From the NCBI RefSeq assembly GCF_000835165.1, contig NZ_CP007790.1, positions 1,178,001 through 1,242,000 of the forward strand: a stretch of DNA of 64,000 nt. Reading direction: 5' to 3'. Positions 10,427-31,401 of the stretch are shown piece after piece. The stretch's first letter is position 1, and every line of letters starts with the position of its first letter. Both the position numbers and the translations under genes were made by a program. The DNA comes from Corynebacterium marinum DSM 44953 (lineage in GTDB: Bacteria; Actinomycetota; Actinomycetes; Mycobacteriales; Mycobacteriaceae). Under the pieces are notes generated by a model, which had not been told where the DNA came from, searched no databases, and saw only the letters and a list, made by a program, of their open reading frames with translations.

Positions 10427-11245
10427 ATGACTCTGGATTTCTCGGACCCGTTCACCGAGCGCACACCCCGCATCGTCAACGCCGCCAAGCTGCACCGTTC
10501 GGCGGCGCGCAAGAAGGCCGACCAATTCATCGTGGAGGGGGAGAACGCGGTGGAGGCGGCCGTGGCCACCGGGGCGGCCCGCGACGTGTTCGTGACGGAA
10601 CAGGCCGCGGAGCGCTTCGCGGAGATCCTCGTCACCTGCGGCCACATGGGCGTCTACGTGCACCCGATCACCGACAAGGCGGCCAAATCCCTGTCGGACA
10701 CGGTCACCACCACCGGGCTCTTCGCGGTGTGCGAGCCGGTGCTGTGGACGGCGGGCAAGGCGCTGCGGGGCCGCCCGCAGCTGGTGTCGGTGCCGGTGGC
10801 GACCTCGGAGCCGGGGAACGCCGGAATGCTCGTCAGGGTGTCGGACGCCATGGGCGCCGATGCCGTGATCTTCGCCGGCGAGACCGTCGACCCGCAGTCG
10901 AGCAAGGCGGCGCGCGCGTCGGCGGGGTCGCTGTTCCACCTGCCGGTGGCACGGCACACCAACGTCAAGGACGTGCTGGGGCAGCTGCGCGCCGCGGGCC
11001 TGCAGATCCTGGCCACGGCGGCCGACGGGGAGGTGGAGCTGGACGACGCGGAGGAGCTGCTGACGAATCCGACCGCGTGGCTCTTCGGCAACGAGGCCCA
11101 CGGGCTGGGGAAGGACCTGCTGGCGCAGGCCGACCACCGCGTGCGCATCCCCATCCGGGGGCGGGCGGAGTCGCTGAACCTGGCGACGGCCGCGTCGATC
11201 TGTCTCTACGAGTCGGCGAAGGCCCAGGCGAAGTCCCGCGGGTAG
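10427..11245 (+). CDS. TrmH/SpoU-family RNA 2'-O-methyltransferase
   Basis: 272 residues. The N-terminal substrate-binding domain (SAARKKADQFIVEGENAVEAA) precedes the SPOUT knot domain with its three motifs: SEPGNAGMLVR, LFGNEAHGL and ESLNLATAASICLYE. It uses S-adenosylmethionine to methylate a ribose in rRNA or tRNA; the same position in M. tuberculosis holds tsnR (Rv1644), but the exact target nucleotide cannot be read here. TAGCGT at 10414-10419 lies 7 nt before the ATG and there is no Shine-Dalgarno, so the message is probably leaderless. pheST follows after 55 nt with its own -10 candidate. Confidence 0.9.
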   Translation: MTLDFSDPFTERTPRIVNAAKLHRSAARKKADQFIVEGENAVEAAVATGAARDVFVTEQAAERFAEILVTCGHMGVYVHPITDKAAKSLSDTVTTTGLFAVCEPVLWTAGKALRGRPQLVSVPVATSEPGNAGMLVRVSDAMGADAVIFAGETVDPQSSKAARASAGSLFHLPVARHTNVKDVLGQLRAAGLQILATAADGEVELDDAEELLTNPTAWLFGNEAHGLGKDLLAQADHRVRIPIRGRAESLNLATAASICLYESAKAQAKSRG

Positions 11246-11276
11246 CACGGGTATGCTGTGCAGGTCTGAAATATAG

Positions 11277-12356
<1,080 letters not shown>

Positions 12357-12388
12357 CCCCAGTTCCGGCAACACAAGGAGAATTCAGC

Positions 12389-14896
12389 ATGCTCATCGCA
12401 CAGAACTGGGTGACCGGACTGCTGCGTCACGCCAACCCCGACTTCGGCGTCACGCCGGAGGAGCTCGACGCGGGTTACGTACGGGTCGGTTTCGAGACGG
12501 AAGGCTACGAGCCCATCCCGGAGACGACCGGACCGCTGGTCATCGGCGTCGTGGCGAAGATCGAGGAGCTCACGCAGTTCAAGAAGCCCATCCGCTACTG
12601 CCTGGTGGACGTCGGCGACGCCAACGGCACCGGCGAGCTGCAGGGCATCGTCTGCGGCGCCCGCAACTTCGCCGAGGGCGACACCGTCGTCGTGTCCCTG
12701 CCGGGCGCGGTCCTGCCGGGCGGATTCGAGATCGCCGCACGCGAGACCTACGACCACGTCTCCAACGGCATGATCTGCTCCGCCTCGGAGCTGGGCTTCA
12801 CGGAGAAGCAGAACGCGGGCATCATCACCCTGGACCCGACTTCCGGCAAGCCGGGCGAGGACGCCCGTGCGGTCCTCGGCCTGGGCGACACCGTCTTCGA
12901 CGTCAACGTCACCCCGGACCGCGGTTACGCCCTGTCCGCCCGCGGCCTGGCCCGCGAGCTGGCCTCCGCCTTCGGCCTGGAGTACACGGACGTCGCGAAG
13001 CAGCCGCAGGTCGCCGGCGTCGACCTCTCCGGCGTCCCGGCCCCGGCCGGCGAACTGCTGGACATTGATGTCCGGCCGGAGACGAAGACCGTCCGCTTCG
13101 GCCTGCGCAAGGTCACCGGCATTGACCCGGCGGCGGAATCCCCGCTGTGGATGCAGCGCGAGCTCATGCTCTCGGGCCAGCGCCCGGTCAACGCCGCCAC
13201 CGACGTGACCAACTACCTCATGCTGCTGCTCGGCCAGCCGATGCACGCCTTCGACGCCACGCGGATCACCGGCGGCCTGACCGTCCGCACCGCGGAGGCG
13301 GGCGAGAAGTTCGAGACCCTCGACCACGTGGTGCGGGACCTGGACGCCGAGGACGTCGTCATCTGCGACGACACCGGCATCCAGTCCCTGGCCGGCGTCA
13401 TGGGCGGCACCCGCTCCGAGATCGCCGACGACACCACCGACGTCTACTTCGAGGCCGCCACCTGGGACCCGAAGACCGTGGCCCGCACCTCGCGCCGCCA
13501 CAAGCTCAGCTCGGAGGCGTCGCGGCGTTTCGAGCGCGGCGTCGACCCGGCCGTCGTCGAGGTCGCCCTGGACATGGCGTGCGCCCTGCTCGCGGAGATC
13601 GCGGGCGGCACCGTCGAGGCGCAGCGCACCCTCGTCGGCGAGGTCCCGGCCATGCCGGAGATCACCATGGACGCCGGCCACCCCTCGCGCCTCGCCGGCG
13701 TGGAGTACTCCCGCGAGACGGTCATCGCCCGCCTCGAGGAGGTCGGCTGTGCAGTGTCCGCCGACGGTGACCGGCTCACCGTCACCCCGCCGACCTGGCG
13801 CCCGGACCTGGGCATCCCCGCCGACCTGGTCGAGGAGGTCCTGCGCCTCGAGGGCCTGGAGGACATCCCCCTCGTCCTGCCGACCCCCGTCGGCGGCCGC
13901 GGTCTGTCCCCGGCGCAGCGCCGCCGCCGCGCCGTCGGCCACGCCCTGGCCTACAACGGCTACGCGGAGATCCTGCCCAGCCCCTTCATCGCCAACGACA
14001 CCTTCGACGCGTGGGGCCTGACCGCCGACGACGAGCGCCGCAATGCGGTGACGGTGCAGAACCCGCTGGAGTCCGACCGCGCGATCCTGGGCACCACCCT
14101 GCTGCCGACGATGCTCGACGCCGTCGTGCGCAACGTCGCCCGCGGGCGCAACGACGTCGCCCTCTTCGGCCTACAGCAGGTCTCCTTCGCCCGGGCGGAG
14201 CGTTCCCCGATGCCGTCGGTGGCGCAGCGCCCCTCCGGGGAGACGGTCGCCGAACTCATCGGGACCCTCCCGCACCAGCCTCTGCACGTGGCCACCGTCG
14301 CCACCGGCAACCACGAGCACGAGGGCCCCTGGGGTCAGGGCCGCGTCTACTCCTGGGCGGACGCCATCGAGTCCGCCCGCGTCGTGGCCCGCGCCGCCGG
14401 CGTCGAGTTGGACGTCGAATCCGCCGAGCAGCTGCCGTGGCACCCGGGCCGCTGCGCCGCCCTGCTTGTCGACGGCCGCGTCGTCGGCCACGCCGGCGAG
14501 CTCCACCCGCAGGTCCTCGAGACCCTCGGCCTGCCGGCGCGCACCTGCGCCATGGAGCTGGACCTCAGCGCCCTGCCGCTGACGGAGAACTTCCCGGCGC
14601 CGATCCTGTCCAGCTACCCCGGCCTGCACCAGGACATCGCGCTCGTCGTCGACGAGGACATCCCGGCCGAGCAGGTCCGCCGCATCGTCGAAGAGGGCGC
14701 CGGCGAGCTGCTCGAGGAGGTCAAGCTCTTCGACGTCTACCGCTCGGAGCAGCTGGGCGAGGGCAAGAAGTCGCTGGCATTCTCCCTGCTCTTCCGCGCC
14801 ACCGACCGCACCCTGACCGACGAGGAGGCCAACGGGCACCGCCTCGCGGTGGCCGAGCTGGCGGCGGAGCGCGTCGGCGCGGAGATGCGCGGCTAG
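12389..14896 (+). CDS. pheT: Phenylalanyl-tRNA synthetase beta subunit
   Basis: 835 residues. The N-terminal EMAP-like tRNA-binding domain (about 40-150) is followed by the B3/B4 editing domain, the B5 helix-turn-helix region, the catalytic-like domain (EEVLRLEGLEDIPLVLPTP onward) and the C-terminal FDX-ACB anticodon-binding domain (about 745-835, SYPGLHQDIALVVDEDIPAE). Editing removes mischarged Tyr. AAGGAG lies 8 nt before the ATG. It closes the pheST operon, and a stem-loop follows at 14916-14947. Confidence 0.98.
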   Translation: MLIAQNWVTGLLRHANPDFGVTPEELDAGYVRVGFETEGYEPIPETTGPLVIGVVAKIEELTQFKKPIRYCLVDVGDANGTGELQGIVCGARNFAEGDTVVVSLPGAVLPGGFEIAARETYDHVSNGMICSASELGFTEKQNAGIITLDPTSGKPGEDARAVLGLGDTVFDVNVTPDRGYALSARGLARELASAFGLEYTDVAKQPQVAGVDLSGVPAPAGELLDIDVRPETKTVRFGLRKVTGIDPAAESPLWMQRELMLSGQRPVNAATDVTNYLMLLLGQPMHAFDATRITGGLTVRTAEAGEKFETLDHVVRDLDAEDVVICDDTGIQSLAGVMGGTRSEIADDTTDVYFEAATWDPKTVARTSRRHKLSSEASRRFERGVDPAVVEVALDMACALLAEIAGGTVEAQRTLVGEVPAMPEITMDAGHPSRLAGVEYSRETVIARLEEVGCAVSADGDRLTVTPPTWRPDLGIPADLVEEVLRLEGLEDIPLVLPTPVGGRGLSPAQRRRRAVGHALAYNGYAEILPSPFIANDTFDAWGLTADDERRNAVTVQNPLESDRAILGTTLLPTMLDAVVRNVARGRNDVALFGLQQVSFARAERSPMPSVAQRPSGETVAELIGTLPHQPLHVATVATGNHEHEGPWGQGRVYSWADAIESARVVARAAGVELDVESAEQLPWHPGRCAALLVDGRVVGHAGELHPQVLETLGLPARTCAMELDLSALPLTENFPAPILSSYPGLHQDIALVVDEDIPAEQVRRIVEEGAGELLEEVKLFDVYRSEQLGEGKKSLAFSLLFRATDRTLTDEEANGHRLAVAELAAERVGAEMRG

Positions 14897-14915
14897 CCCG
14901 ACGTTCCGCCCGAAC

Positions 14916-14947
14916 AGCCCCCGGTTTCCCCTCGGAACCCGGGGGCT
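14916..14947 (+). terminator. Probable terminator of pheST
   Basis: AGCCCCCGG (14916-14924) pairs perfectly with CCGGGGGCT (14939-14947); the loop contains a further TTTC/GGAA pairing. There is no real T-tract (ATCC follows), so efficiency is uncertain. Confidence 0.6.
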
Positions 14948-15005
14948 ATCCGGTATGGTCCGGGTCACAGGGAAAAGTTCGGACGACCGCACTCGGAGGA
15001 CGAGG

Positions 15006-15476
15006 ATGACCGGCAGGACGTCAGGCAGGGTGGTGGCCGCCACGGTGCTCGGGGGAGCGCTGTTGGCCGGGGGAGCGTCGGAGGCCTCGGCGCAGTCGGG
15101 GAACGTGCAGTTCATCACCACCGGCGGGGACGTGCGTTGTGATGTCATCATGATTGACGGTGGACCGCACGTGACGTGTGTCAGCGAAGGAGCGCGTTCG
15201 ACCATGCCGGAGTGCACCCCGCCGCAGGAGAAGATCCCGGCCGTGCAGGTGCTCGGCAGCGGGCCCGGCGACGTTCTCTGCTGGAATCAGGGGCTGGTCG
15301 GCACTCCGCGGGTTCTCCACCCCGGTACGTTGGGCAACGCCCACGGGGTGACGGTCATCGCTGATCCGCTGGGAGGCCTGCACGTGCTTTCACCCGCGCT
15401 GGTCTACATCGCCTACGCCGGCCCGAACACGGTGGGCACGTCCCCGCTGGCAGTCAGTTCCGCGTCCAGCCGCTGA
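15006..15476 (+). CDS. Small secreted protein of unknown function
   Basis: 156 residues. A signal peptide (RVVAATVLGGALLAGGASEASAQS, cleavage likely after ASA) leads a mature protein of about 125 residues with four cysteines (RCDVIM, VTCVSE, PECTPP, VLCWNQ), suggesting two disulfides. I do not recognise the fold. GGAGGACGAGG precedes the ATG; a longer in-frame reading from 14955 would bury the signal peptide. TATGGT at 14953-14958 is a -10 candidate. It stands alone between the pheST terminator and the arginine operon. Confidence 0.75.
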   Translation: MTGRTSGRVVAATVLGGALLAGGASEASAQSGNVQFITTGGDVRCDVIMIDGGPHVTCVSEGARSTMPECTPPQEKIPAVQVLGSGPGDVLCWNQGLVGTPRVLHPGTLGNAHGVTVIADPLGGLHVLSPALVYIAYAGPNTVGTSPLAVSSASSR

Positions 15477-15496
15477 TGCGGTGAGGGAGAGGAGGA

Positions 15497-15532
15497 TGCA
15501 TACTTTTCATTCAGGTGCATAAATGTTAGGGT
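15497..15532 (+). promoter_or_regulatory. Probable ArgR operator and argC promoter
   Basis: An AT-rich island in GC-rich DNA holds two TGCATA elements (15497-15502 and 15516-15521) flanking CTTTTCATTCAGG, similar to ARG boxes (TGAAT/ATTCA and TGCAT half-sites). It abuts TAGGGT (15527-15532), the -10 candidate 7 nt before the argC ATG. ArgR, encoded in this operon, would block the promoter when arginine is plentiful. Confidence 0.65.
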
Positions 15533-15539
15533 GATGGGC

Positions 15540-16580
15540 ATGACGATCAAGGTTGCAGTCGCCGGTGCCTCCGGATATGCGGGCGGGGAGATCCTCCGCC
15601 TGCTCCTCGGGCATCCTTCCTACCTCTCCGGTGATCTGGAGATCGGTGCGTTGACCGCGGGATCCTCGGCCGGTACTCCGCTGACGGATCTCATGCCGCA
15701 CCTGCCGCAGCTGGCGGACCGGGTCATGGAGGACACGACGCCGGAGATTCTGGCCGGCCACGCCGTCGTGTTCCTCGCCCTTCCGCACGGGCACTCCGCC
15801 GCCATCGGAAAGGCGCTCGAGGACACCATCGTCATCGACTGCGCCGCTGATTTCCGCCTTCAGGAGGCGGGGGAGTGGGAGCACTACTACGGCTCCGAAC
15901 ACCAGGGAACCTGGCCCTACGGCATCCCGGAGATGCCCGGCCACCGGGAGCAGCTGCAGGGCGCGACGCGCATTGCCGTGCCCGGCTGCTTTCCCACGGG
16001 CGCGACGCTCGCCGCCCTGCCCGCCGTGGCCGCGGGCCTGGTTGTCCCCGACCTGGCCATCGTGTCCATCACCGGCGTGTCCGGCGCGGGCAAGAAAGCT
16101 TCCGTGGGGATGCTCGGCTCCGAGGTGATGGGCAGCCTCAAGGCCTACAACACCGCCGGAAAACACCGCCACACCCCCGAGGTCATCCAGAACCTCTCGG
16201 AGGTCACCGACGGCGAGGTCTCGGTCAGTTTCACCCCCATCCTGGCGCCGCTGCCCCGCGGCATCCTCACCACCATCACCGCCCCGCTGAAGCAGGGCGT
16301 CACGCAGGACGTGGCGTATGAGACCTACCGCGCCTTCTACGCCGACGAAACCTTCGTGCACCTGCTTCCCACGGGGCAGCAGCCGCAGACGCAGAACGTC
16401 CTCGGCTCCAACATGTGCCACGTCCAGGTCGAGGTGGATGAGCGTGCGGGTGTCCTGCTGCTCACCTCCGCCATCGACAACCTCACCAAGGGCACGGGCG
16501 GCGCAGCCGTCCAGTGCATGAACCTCGCCCTCGGCATCGACGAGGCCGCCGGCCTCCCGCAGGCCGCCGTAGCCCCCTGA
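15540..16580 (+). CDS. argC: N-acetyl-gamma-glutamyl-phosphate reductase
   Basis: 346 residues. The N-terminal Rossmann motif is [18 protein letters not shown], and the catalytic cysteine lies in [14 protein letters not shown] (about residue 150). It reduces N-acetylglutamyl phosphate with NADPH, the third step of arginine synthesis. The ATG at 15540 (MTIKVAV) agrees with the family N-terminus; ATG 15534 and GTG 15531 are in frame but would start inside or next to the -10. The message is probably leaderless. First gene of argCJBDFR. Confidence 0.96.
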   Translation: MTIKVAVAGASGYAGGEILRLLLGHPSYLSGDLEIGALTAGSSAGTPLTDLMPHLPQLADRVMEDTTPEILAGHAVVFLALPHGHSAAIGKALEDTIVIDCAADFRLQEAGEWEHYYGSEHQGTWPYGIPEMPGHREQLQGATRIAVPGCFPTGATLAALPAVAAGLVVPDLAIVSITGVSGAGKKASVGMLGSEVMGSLKAYNTAGKHRHTPEVIQNLSEVTDGEVSVSFTPILAPLPRGILTTITAPLKQGVTQDVAYETYRAFYADETFVHLLPTGQQPQTQNVLGSNMCHVQVEVDERAGVLLLTSAIDNLTKGTGGAAVQCMNLALGIDEAAGLPQAAVAP

Positions 16581-16602
16581 CAGCAAGGAAGACCACACAC
16601 GT

Positions 16603-17763
16603 ATGAGCACCACCGGTATCACCGCCCCGGCAGGTTTCACCGCCGCCGCCCTCACCGCAGGCATCAAGCCCTCCGGCAACCCCGACATGGCCCTCGTGGT
16701 CAACAACGGCCCCGAGTTCAACGCCGCCGCGGTATTCACCCGCAACCGCGTCGTCGCCTCACCGGTGAAGGTGTCTCGCCAGGCCATCGGTGACGGCCGG
16801 ATCCGCGCGGTCATCTTCAACGCCGGCAACGCGAACGCCTGCAACGGAGCTCAGGGTGATCTGGACGCCGCGGAGACCCAGCAGCGCGTCGCCGGCCTGC
16901 TCGGCCTGGAGCCCACCGACGTGGGAGTCTGCTCGACCGGGCTGATCGGCGAGCTGCTCCCGATGGACAAGGTCCGGGCGGGCGTGGACCAGCTCGTGCC
17001 CGCCCTCGGCGACCACGGCGCCGACGCTGCGGAGGCCATCATGACCACCGACCTGGTGAAGAAGGAGACCGTGGTCAAGGGGAAGGGCTGGACCCTGGGC
17101 GGAATGGGTAAGGGCGTCGGAATGATGTCGCCGTCGCTGGCCACCATGCTCGTGTGCCTGACCACCGACGCCTCCGCCACCCCGGAAATGCTGGACACCG
17201 CGCTGCGCGCCGCCTCGAAGGTCACCTTCGACACCCTCGACATCGACGGTTCCACCTCCACCAACGACACCGTCTTCCTGCTCGCCTCCGGGGCATCGGG
17301 TGTGACCCCGAGCCAGGAGGAGCTCAACGCGGCGGTGCTCGAGGCCAGCGAGGACATTGCCCGCCAGATGCAGGCGGACGCGGAGGGAGTTACCAAGCGC
17401 GTCACCGTCACCGTGGAGGGAACCACCAACGAGGAACAGGCGCTCGACGCCGCCCGGACCCTGGCCCGGGACAACCTCTTCAAGTGCGCCATGTTCGGCT
17501 CCGACCCGAACTGGGGCCGCGTGCTCGCCGCCGTGGGCATGGCCGACGCGGACATGGACCCCGACCACATCTCCGTGTACTTCAACGGCCAGCCCGTGTG
17601 CGTCGACACCACCGGCGCCCCCGGCGCCCGCCAGGTCGACCTCTCCGGCGCGGACATCGATGTGCTGGTCAACCTCGGCGTCGACGGCCCCGGCCGCGCG
17701 ACCGTCCGCACCACGGACCTGTCCCACGACTACGTCCACATCAACTCCGCCTACTCCAGCTAG
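16603..17763 (+). CDS. argJ: Glutamate N-acetyltransferase / ornithine acetyltransferase
   Basis: 386 residues. The self-cleavage region [25 protein letters not shown] is intact; family members cleave before the Thr of ATML and use it as nucleophile. The C-terminal [11 protein letters not shown] segment is also typical. ArgJ moves the acetyl group from N-acetylornithine to glutamate, so the pathway is the cyclic one. No argA or argE is seen in the cluster, as expected. It begins 22 nt after argC. Confidence 0.97.
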   Translation: MSTTGITAPAGFTAAALTAGIKPSGNPDMALVVNNGPEFNAAAVFTRNRVVASPVKVSRQAIGDGRIRAVIFNAGNANACNGAQGDLDAAETQQRVAGLLGLEPTDVGVCSTGLIGELLPMDKVRAGVDQLVPALGDHGADAAEAIMTTDLVKKETVVKGKGWTLGGMGKGVGMMSPSLATMLVCLTTDASATPEMLDTALRAASKVTFDTLDIDGSTSTNDTVFLLASGASGVTPSQEELNAAVLEASEDIARQMQADAEGVTKRVTVTVEGTTNEEQALDAARTLARDNLFKCAMFGSDPNWGRVLAAVGMADADMDPDHISVYFNGQPVCVDTTGAPGARQVDLSGADIDVLVNLGVDGPGRATVRTTDLSHDYVHINSAYSS

Positions 17764-17773
17764 AAAGCACCCC

Positions 17774-20857
<3,084 letters not shown>

Positions 20858-20862
20858 CAGTC

Positions 20863-21339
20863 ATGAGCCACCCGGCGACCCGCACCGCCCGCCAGGCGAA
20901 GATCCTGGAGATCCTGGATAAGACCAGGGTGTCCAGCCAGGTGCAGCTGTCGGAACTCCTTCTCGACGAAGGCTTCGACATCACCCAGGCCACCCTGTCC
21001 CGCGACCTCGACGAACTCGGCGCGAAAAAGATCCGTCCCGATCAGGGGCGGGCCTACTACGTCGTCGGTTACGTCGAACAGGCCCTGGCGGAGCAGCTCA
21101 CCGGCCCGAAGGAGAAGCTGCGCCGCATGCTCGACGAGCTGGTCGTCGCGGTCGACCACTCGGGCAACACGGCCGTGCTGCGCACCCCGCCCGGGGCGGC
21201 CCAGTACCTGGCCAGCTTCATCGACCGGGTCGGCCTGGACGAGGTCGTCGGCTCCATCGCGGGCGACGACACCATCTTCGTCCTCGCCCGGGAACCACTC
21301 ACCGGCCGCGAGCTGGGGGACCTGCTCACCGGCCGGTGA
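20863..21339 (+). CDS. argR: Arginine repressor
   Basis: 158 residues. The N-terminal winged helix ([27 protein letters not shown] and [17 protein letters not shown]) recognises ARG boxes. The C-terminal hexamerisation domain includes [13 protein letters not shown] and [13 protein letters not shown], with the GDDT arginine-contact motif. It is inside the operon it would repress; the likely operator is at 15497-15524. A 16-nt perfect palindrome (21325-21340) spans the stop codon. Confidence 0.96.
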   Translation: MSHPATRTARQAKILEILDKTRVSSQVQLSELLLDEGFDITQATLSRDLDELGAKKIRPDQGRAYYVVGYVEQALAEQLTGPKEKLRRMLDELVVAVDHSGNTAVLRTPPGAAQYLASFIDRVGLDEVVGSIAGDDTIFVLAREPLTGRELGDLLTGR

Positions 21340-21373
21340 GCCCCCGGTATCCTGGTCGGGACTGAGAAACACC

Positions 21374-21379
21374 TAATCT
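21374..21379 (+). promoter_or_regulatory. Candidate -10 for argGH
   Basis: TAATCT in the 75-nt argR-argG gap, in an A/T-rich run unlike its surroundings, would start a message near 21386 with the argG ribosome binding site (AAGGAG) in its leader. No convincing -35 or ARG box is visible. Confidence 0.4.
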
Positions 21380-21414
21380 TTTCTTTCACTTTTCACCACA
21401 CAAGGAGAATCCAT

Positions 21415-22614
21415 ATGTCTTCACGCGTTGTCCTCGCCTACTCCGGCGGCCTCGACACCACCGTCGCCATCCCGTACCTGTCCAAGATGACCGGCGGCGA
21501 GGTTGTCGCCGTTTCCCTCGACCTCGGTCAGGGCGGCGAGGACATGGAGTCCGTGCGCCAGCGCGCACTGGACTCCGGTGCCGTCGAGTCCATCGTCATC
21601 GACGCCCGCGACGAGTTCGCCGAGGAGTACTGCCTGCCGACCATCAAGGCCAACGGCATGTACATGAAGCAGTACCCGCTGGTCTCCGCGATCTCGCGCC
21701 CGCTGATTGTCAAGCACCTGGTGGAGGCCGCCAAGGAGCACGGCGGCACGCACGTCTCCCACGGCTGCACCGGCAAGGGCAACGACCAGGTCCGTTTCGA
21801 GGTCGGCTTCCGCAACGCCAACCCGGATCTGGAGATCATCGCCCCGGCCCGCGACTACGCCTGGACCCGCGACAAGGCCATCGCCTTCGCCGAGGAGATC
21901 AACCTGCCGATCGAGCAGTCCGCCTCCTCCCCGTTCTCCATCGACCAGAACGTGTGGGGCCGCGCCATCGAGACGGGTTACCTCGAGGACCTGTGGAACG
22001 CCCCGACCAAGGACATCTACGCCTACACCGAGGAGCCGACCCTGGGCAACGCCCCGGACGAGCTCATCATCTCCTTCGAGGCGGGTAAGCCGGTCGCCAT
22101 CGACGGCAAGCCCGTCACCATGCTCGAGGCCATCGAGGAGCTCAACCGCCGCGGCGGCGCCCAGGGCGTCGGCCGCCTCGACATGGTCGAGGACCGCCTC
22201 GTGGGCATCAAGTCCCGCGAGATCTACGAGGCGCCGGGCGCCATGATCCTCATCAAGGCGCACGAGGCCCTGGAGGACGTCACCGTCGAGCGTGAGCTGG
22301 CCCGCTACAAGCGCCTCGTCGACGCCCGCTGGTCCGAGGAGGTCTACGACGGCCTGTGGTTCGGCCCGCTGAAGCGCTCCCTCGACGCGTTCATCGAGTC
22401 CACCCAGGAGCACGTCACCGGCGACATCCGCCTCGTCCTGCACGCCGGCTCCATCACCGTCAACGGCCGCCGCTCCGGCCACTCGCTCTACGACTTCAAC
22501 CTGGCGACCTACGACTCCGGCGACACCTTCGACCAGACCATGGCCAAGGGCTTCGTCAAGCTGCACGGCCTGTCTTCGGAGATCGCCAACAAGCGCGACC
22601 GCGAGGCGAGGTAA
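21415..22614 (+). CDS. argG: Argininosuccinate synthase
   Basis: 399 residues. The PP-loop ATP-binding motif [10 protein letters not shown] is at residues 8-17, and [14 protein letters not shown] binds citrulline and aspartate. It condenses citrulline with aspartate using ATP. AAGGAG lies 7 nt before the ATG. It follows argR after 75 nt and is followed by argH after 3 nt. It may be expressed both from the argC promoter and from its own. Confidence 0.98.
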   Translation: MSSRVVLAYSGGLDTTVAIPYLSKMTGGEVVAVSLDLGQGGEDMESVRQRALDSGAVESIVIDARDEFAEEYCLPTIKANGMYMKQYPLVSAISRPLIVKHLVEAAKEHGGTHVSHGCTGKGNDQVRFEVGFRNANPDLEIIAPARDYAWTRDKAIAFAEEINLPIEQSASSPFSIDQNVWGRAIETGYLEDLWNAPTKDIYAYTEEPTLGNAPDELIISFEAGKPVAIDGKPVTMLEAIEELNRRGGAQGVGRLDMVEDRLVGIKSREIYEAPGAMILIKAHEALEDVTVERELARYKRLVDARWSEEVYDGLWFGPLKRSLDAFIESTQEHVTGDIRLVLHAGSITVNGRRSGHSLYDFNLATYDSGDTFDQTMAKGFVKLHGLSSEIANKRDREAR

Positions 22615-24051
<1,437 letters not shown>

Positions 24052-24063
24052 ACCTGCGCTGCG

Positions 24064-24105
24064 GCGGCCCGGCGGAGCAGTTCCACTGTTCCGCCGGGCC
24101 GCTTT
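24064..24105 (+). terminator. Terminator of the arginine cluster
   Basis: GCGGCCCGGCGGA (24064-24076) pairs perfectly with TCCGCCGGGCCGC (24090-24102), and CAGT/ACTG extend the stem inward to a small TTCC-containing loop. TTTGCG follows. Confidence 0.9.
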
Positions 24106-24162
24106 GCGCATCCCCCCTGTCCAGTCCGGCCGGTGGCCAGGGGCCGGGTACGATACTGAACC

Positions 24163-24351
24163 ATGAGTCTCGATCCGAAGTTGCTGGAAGTCCTGGCCTG
24201 TCCCAGGGACAAGGGCCCCCTGACGTATCTGGAGGACCAGCAGGTCCTCGTCAACGAACGTCTCGGGCTGGCCTACCGCATCGACGACGGCATCCCCGTG
24301 ATGCTCATCGACGAAGCGACGCCCTGGCCGCCGGCCCCCGACACTGAATAA
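24163..24351 (+). CDS. Trm112-like (UPF0434) small protein
   Basis: 62 residues: [20 protein letters not shown], then a hydrophobic strand region and [11 protein letters not shown]. This is the Trm112/YcaR family. Only one cysteine remains, so it does not bind zinc through a Cys4 site. Eukaryotic Trm112 activates methyltransferases; the bacterial role is unproven. TACGAT (24149-24154) is 8 nt before the ATG, which predicts a leaderless message. tyrS follows 40 nt downstream and may be in the same transcript. Confidence 0.88.
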   Translation: MSLDPKLLEVLACPRDKGPLTYLEDQQVLVNERLGLAYRIDDGIPVMLIDEATPWPPAPDTE

Positions 24352-24391
24352 GCCTCCGCCTCACGACACCCAAGGATCGAAGAACACACCC

Positions 24392-25660
24392 ATGAACATC
24401 ATCGACGAGCTGACCTGGCGTGGCCTGATCAACCAGTCCACCGACCTCGACGCACTGCGCGAGGCCTGCGAACAGCCGATCAGCCTCTACTGCGGTTTCG
24501 ACCCGACCGGCGACTCCCTCCACGCGGGCCACCTGGTGCCGATGGTCATGCTGCGCCGCTTCCAGGAGTTCGGCCACCGGCCGATCACCCTGGCCGGCGG
24601 TGCGACCGGCATGATCGGCGACCCGCGCGACGTGGGGGAGCGGACCATGCTCACCGACGAGATCGTCGCCGAGAACATGGAGTCCATCAAGGATCAGCTG
24701 CGCAGCTTCGTCGACTTCGACGACACCCGCGAGAACCAGGCCATCATGGTCAACAACGCCGACTGGACGATGAGCATGAACGTCATCGAGTTCCTCCGCG
24801 ACGTGGGCAAGAACTTCTCGCTCAACACCATGCTCGACCGGGACACCGTGAAGCGCCGCCTGGAATCCGACGGCATCTCCTACACGGAGTTCTCCTACAT
24901 GCTGCTGCAGGCCAACGACTTCGTGCGGCTGCGCCGCAACTTCGACTGCATCCTCCAGATCGGCGGCGGCGACCAGTGGGGCAACATCGTCTCCGGCGTC
25001 GACCTCAACCGACGCATGGACGGCGCGAAGGTGCACGGCTTGACCGTCCCGCTGGTCACCGACGCAGAGGGCAACAAGTTCGGCAAATCCACCGGCGGCG
25101 GCAAGCTGTGGCTGGATGCGGATAAGACCAGCCCGTACTCCTGGTACCAGTACTTCATCAACGCAGGCGACGCCGTCGTCATCGACTACCTGAAGTGGTT
25201 CACCTTCCTCACCCAGGAAGAGATCGCCGAGCTGGAGACCGAGGTTGCCGAGCGCCCCTTCAAGCGCGAGGCGCAGAAGCGGCTCGCCCGGGAGATGACC
25301 AACCTCGTGCACGGGGAAGCGGCGACCGAGGCAGTGGAGCTCGCGTCGCAGGCGCTGTTCGGCCGCGCCGAGCTCGCCGACCTCGACGAGAAGACCCTCG
25401 CGTCCGCGGTCTCGGAGACCGAAGTGCTCGAGATCGGCGTCGGCGAGAACCGCGGGATCGTCGACCTGCTCGTGGGCACCGGGCTCGTGGAGTCACGGGG
25501 TGCGGCCCGCCGGGCGATCAAGGAAGGTGGCGCATACGTGAACAACGTGCGAATCGAATCCGAGGACTGGGAGCCCGCTGACACGGACCTCCTCCACGGG
25601 GCCTGGCTGGTTCTGCGCCGCGGCAAGAAGAACTTCGCCGGCGTGAAGATCAACAACTGA
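24392..25660 (+). CDS. tyrS: Tyrosyl-tRNA synthetase
   Basis: 422 residues, class I synthetase. The HIGH motif is HAGH in [14 protein letters not shown], the KMSKS motif is KFGKS in [11 protein letters not shown]. The C-terminal S4 domain ([25 protein letters not shown]) binds the tRNA arm. No T-box leader is seen upstream, as usual for actinobacterial tyrS. The rrn promoter region begins right after the stop. Confidence 0.98.
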   Translation: MNIIDELTWRGLINQSTDLDALREACEQPISLYCGFDPTGDSLHAGHLVPMVMLRRFQEFGHRPITLAGGATGMIGDPRDVGERTMLTDEIVAENMESIKDQLRSFVDFDDTRENQAIMVNNADWTMSMNVIEFLRDVGKNFSLNTMLDRDTVKRRLESDGISYTEFSYMLLQANDFVRLRRNFDCILQIGGGDQWGNIVSGVDLNRRMDGAKVHGLTVPLVTDAEGNKFGKSTGGGKLWLDADKTSPYSWYQYFINAGDAVVIDYLKWFTFLTQEEIAELETEVAERPFKREAQKRLAREMTNLVHGEAATEAVELASQALFGRAELADLDEKTLASAVSETEVLEIGVGENRGIVDLLVGTGLVESRGAARRAIKEGGAYVNNVRIESEDWEPADTDLLHGAWLVLRRGKKNFAGVKINN

Positions 25661-25797
25661 TCGTTGTAGCCGCACCGGAACCCCGCTTGACCATGCGATT
25701 TGGGAAAAGCGGGGGACGTGCGTAACTTAATGGGAGTCGCACAGAGCGCCGCGGGAAACCGCGAGATGCACAGTGTGGCCGGGAGATGAACTGCAAG

Positions 25798-25827
25798 TTG
25801 ACACCGTGACAAACGGTGAACTACAGT
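25798..25827 (+). promoter_or_regulatory. Main rrn promoter
   Basis: TTGACA (25798-25803) and TACAGT (25822-25827) are separated by 18 nt, a near-consensus housekeeping promoter. A weaker upstream candidate, TTTGGG (25699-25704) with TAACTT (25723-25728), has the same spacing, so tandem promoters are likely. Confidence 0.8.
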
Positions 25828-25882
25828 GAGAAATCCAGCCGCAAATGACCGAGCCCTTAAGGGTGAGAGATTAGCGTGCGTG

Positions 25883-25907
25883 TGTTGTTTGAGAACTCAA
25901 TAGTGTG
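25883..25907 (+). promoter_or_regulatory. rrn leader boxA-type antitermination element
   Basis: TGTTGTTT followed by GAGAACTCAATAGTGTG is the conserved actinobacterial pre-rRNA element bound by NusB-S10 for antitermination. A diverged copy is in the 16S-23S spacer at 28147-28170. Confidence 0.75.
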
Positions 25908-26326
25908 CCAATGTACTTTTGTTTGTGACTTTGGTTGTGTCGTTCATCGGCTGCATGTCCCCTTGTGGGGGGTGTGTGGTGGGTGTGTGCCGGGTGGTAC
26001 CTGCTGCAATGGGTGCCACTGTAAATAATGCGCGCGGTTGTTGTGATCGTGTGAGTTGTTGTGGTGCAGGCATGGATCATGGTCGCGTTTGGAAAGTGGC
26101 GGCCTCCGTAGTGCTTTTTCCCCGTCAGGGTTGGAGTGGGGGTCGTTTGTTTTTTGTGATCATGGCGTTTCCTGCTGCGCGGTTGTGTGGTGGGGGGTGT
26201 CTGTGGTTGTTTTTGATGGACAATTTTGTGTGCCATCGTCTCCGTTGTGGGGGTGGTGGTGTGCTGGTTGTTTGTTTTTGGTTGGGTTTTGGGCTTTTCA
26301 CAGCTCTGATTTCTTCTGAAGTTTAT

Positions 26327-31401
<5,075 letters not shown>

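Larger units (their letters stand above)
25661..26326 (+). promoter_or_regulatory. rRNA operon promoter and leader region
   Basis: No gene is present; open frames here are accidental. The region contains promoter-like sequences (25699-25728 and 25798-25827), a boxA-type element (25883-25907) and a G/T-rich leader up to the mature 16S 5' end. The leader composition (long T/G runs) is unlike the surrounding coding DNA and is typical of corynebacterial pre-rRNA. Confidence 0.8.

Noticed and set aside
21325..21340. Perfect 16-bp palindrome CTCACCGGCCGGTGAG at the argR stop codon
   Set aside because: No loop and no T-tract for a terminator, and it lies in coding sequence; chance is likely in GC-rich DNA.
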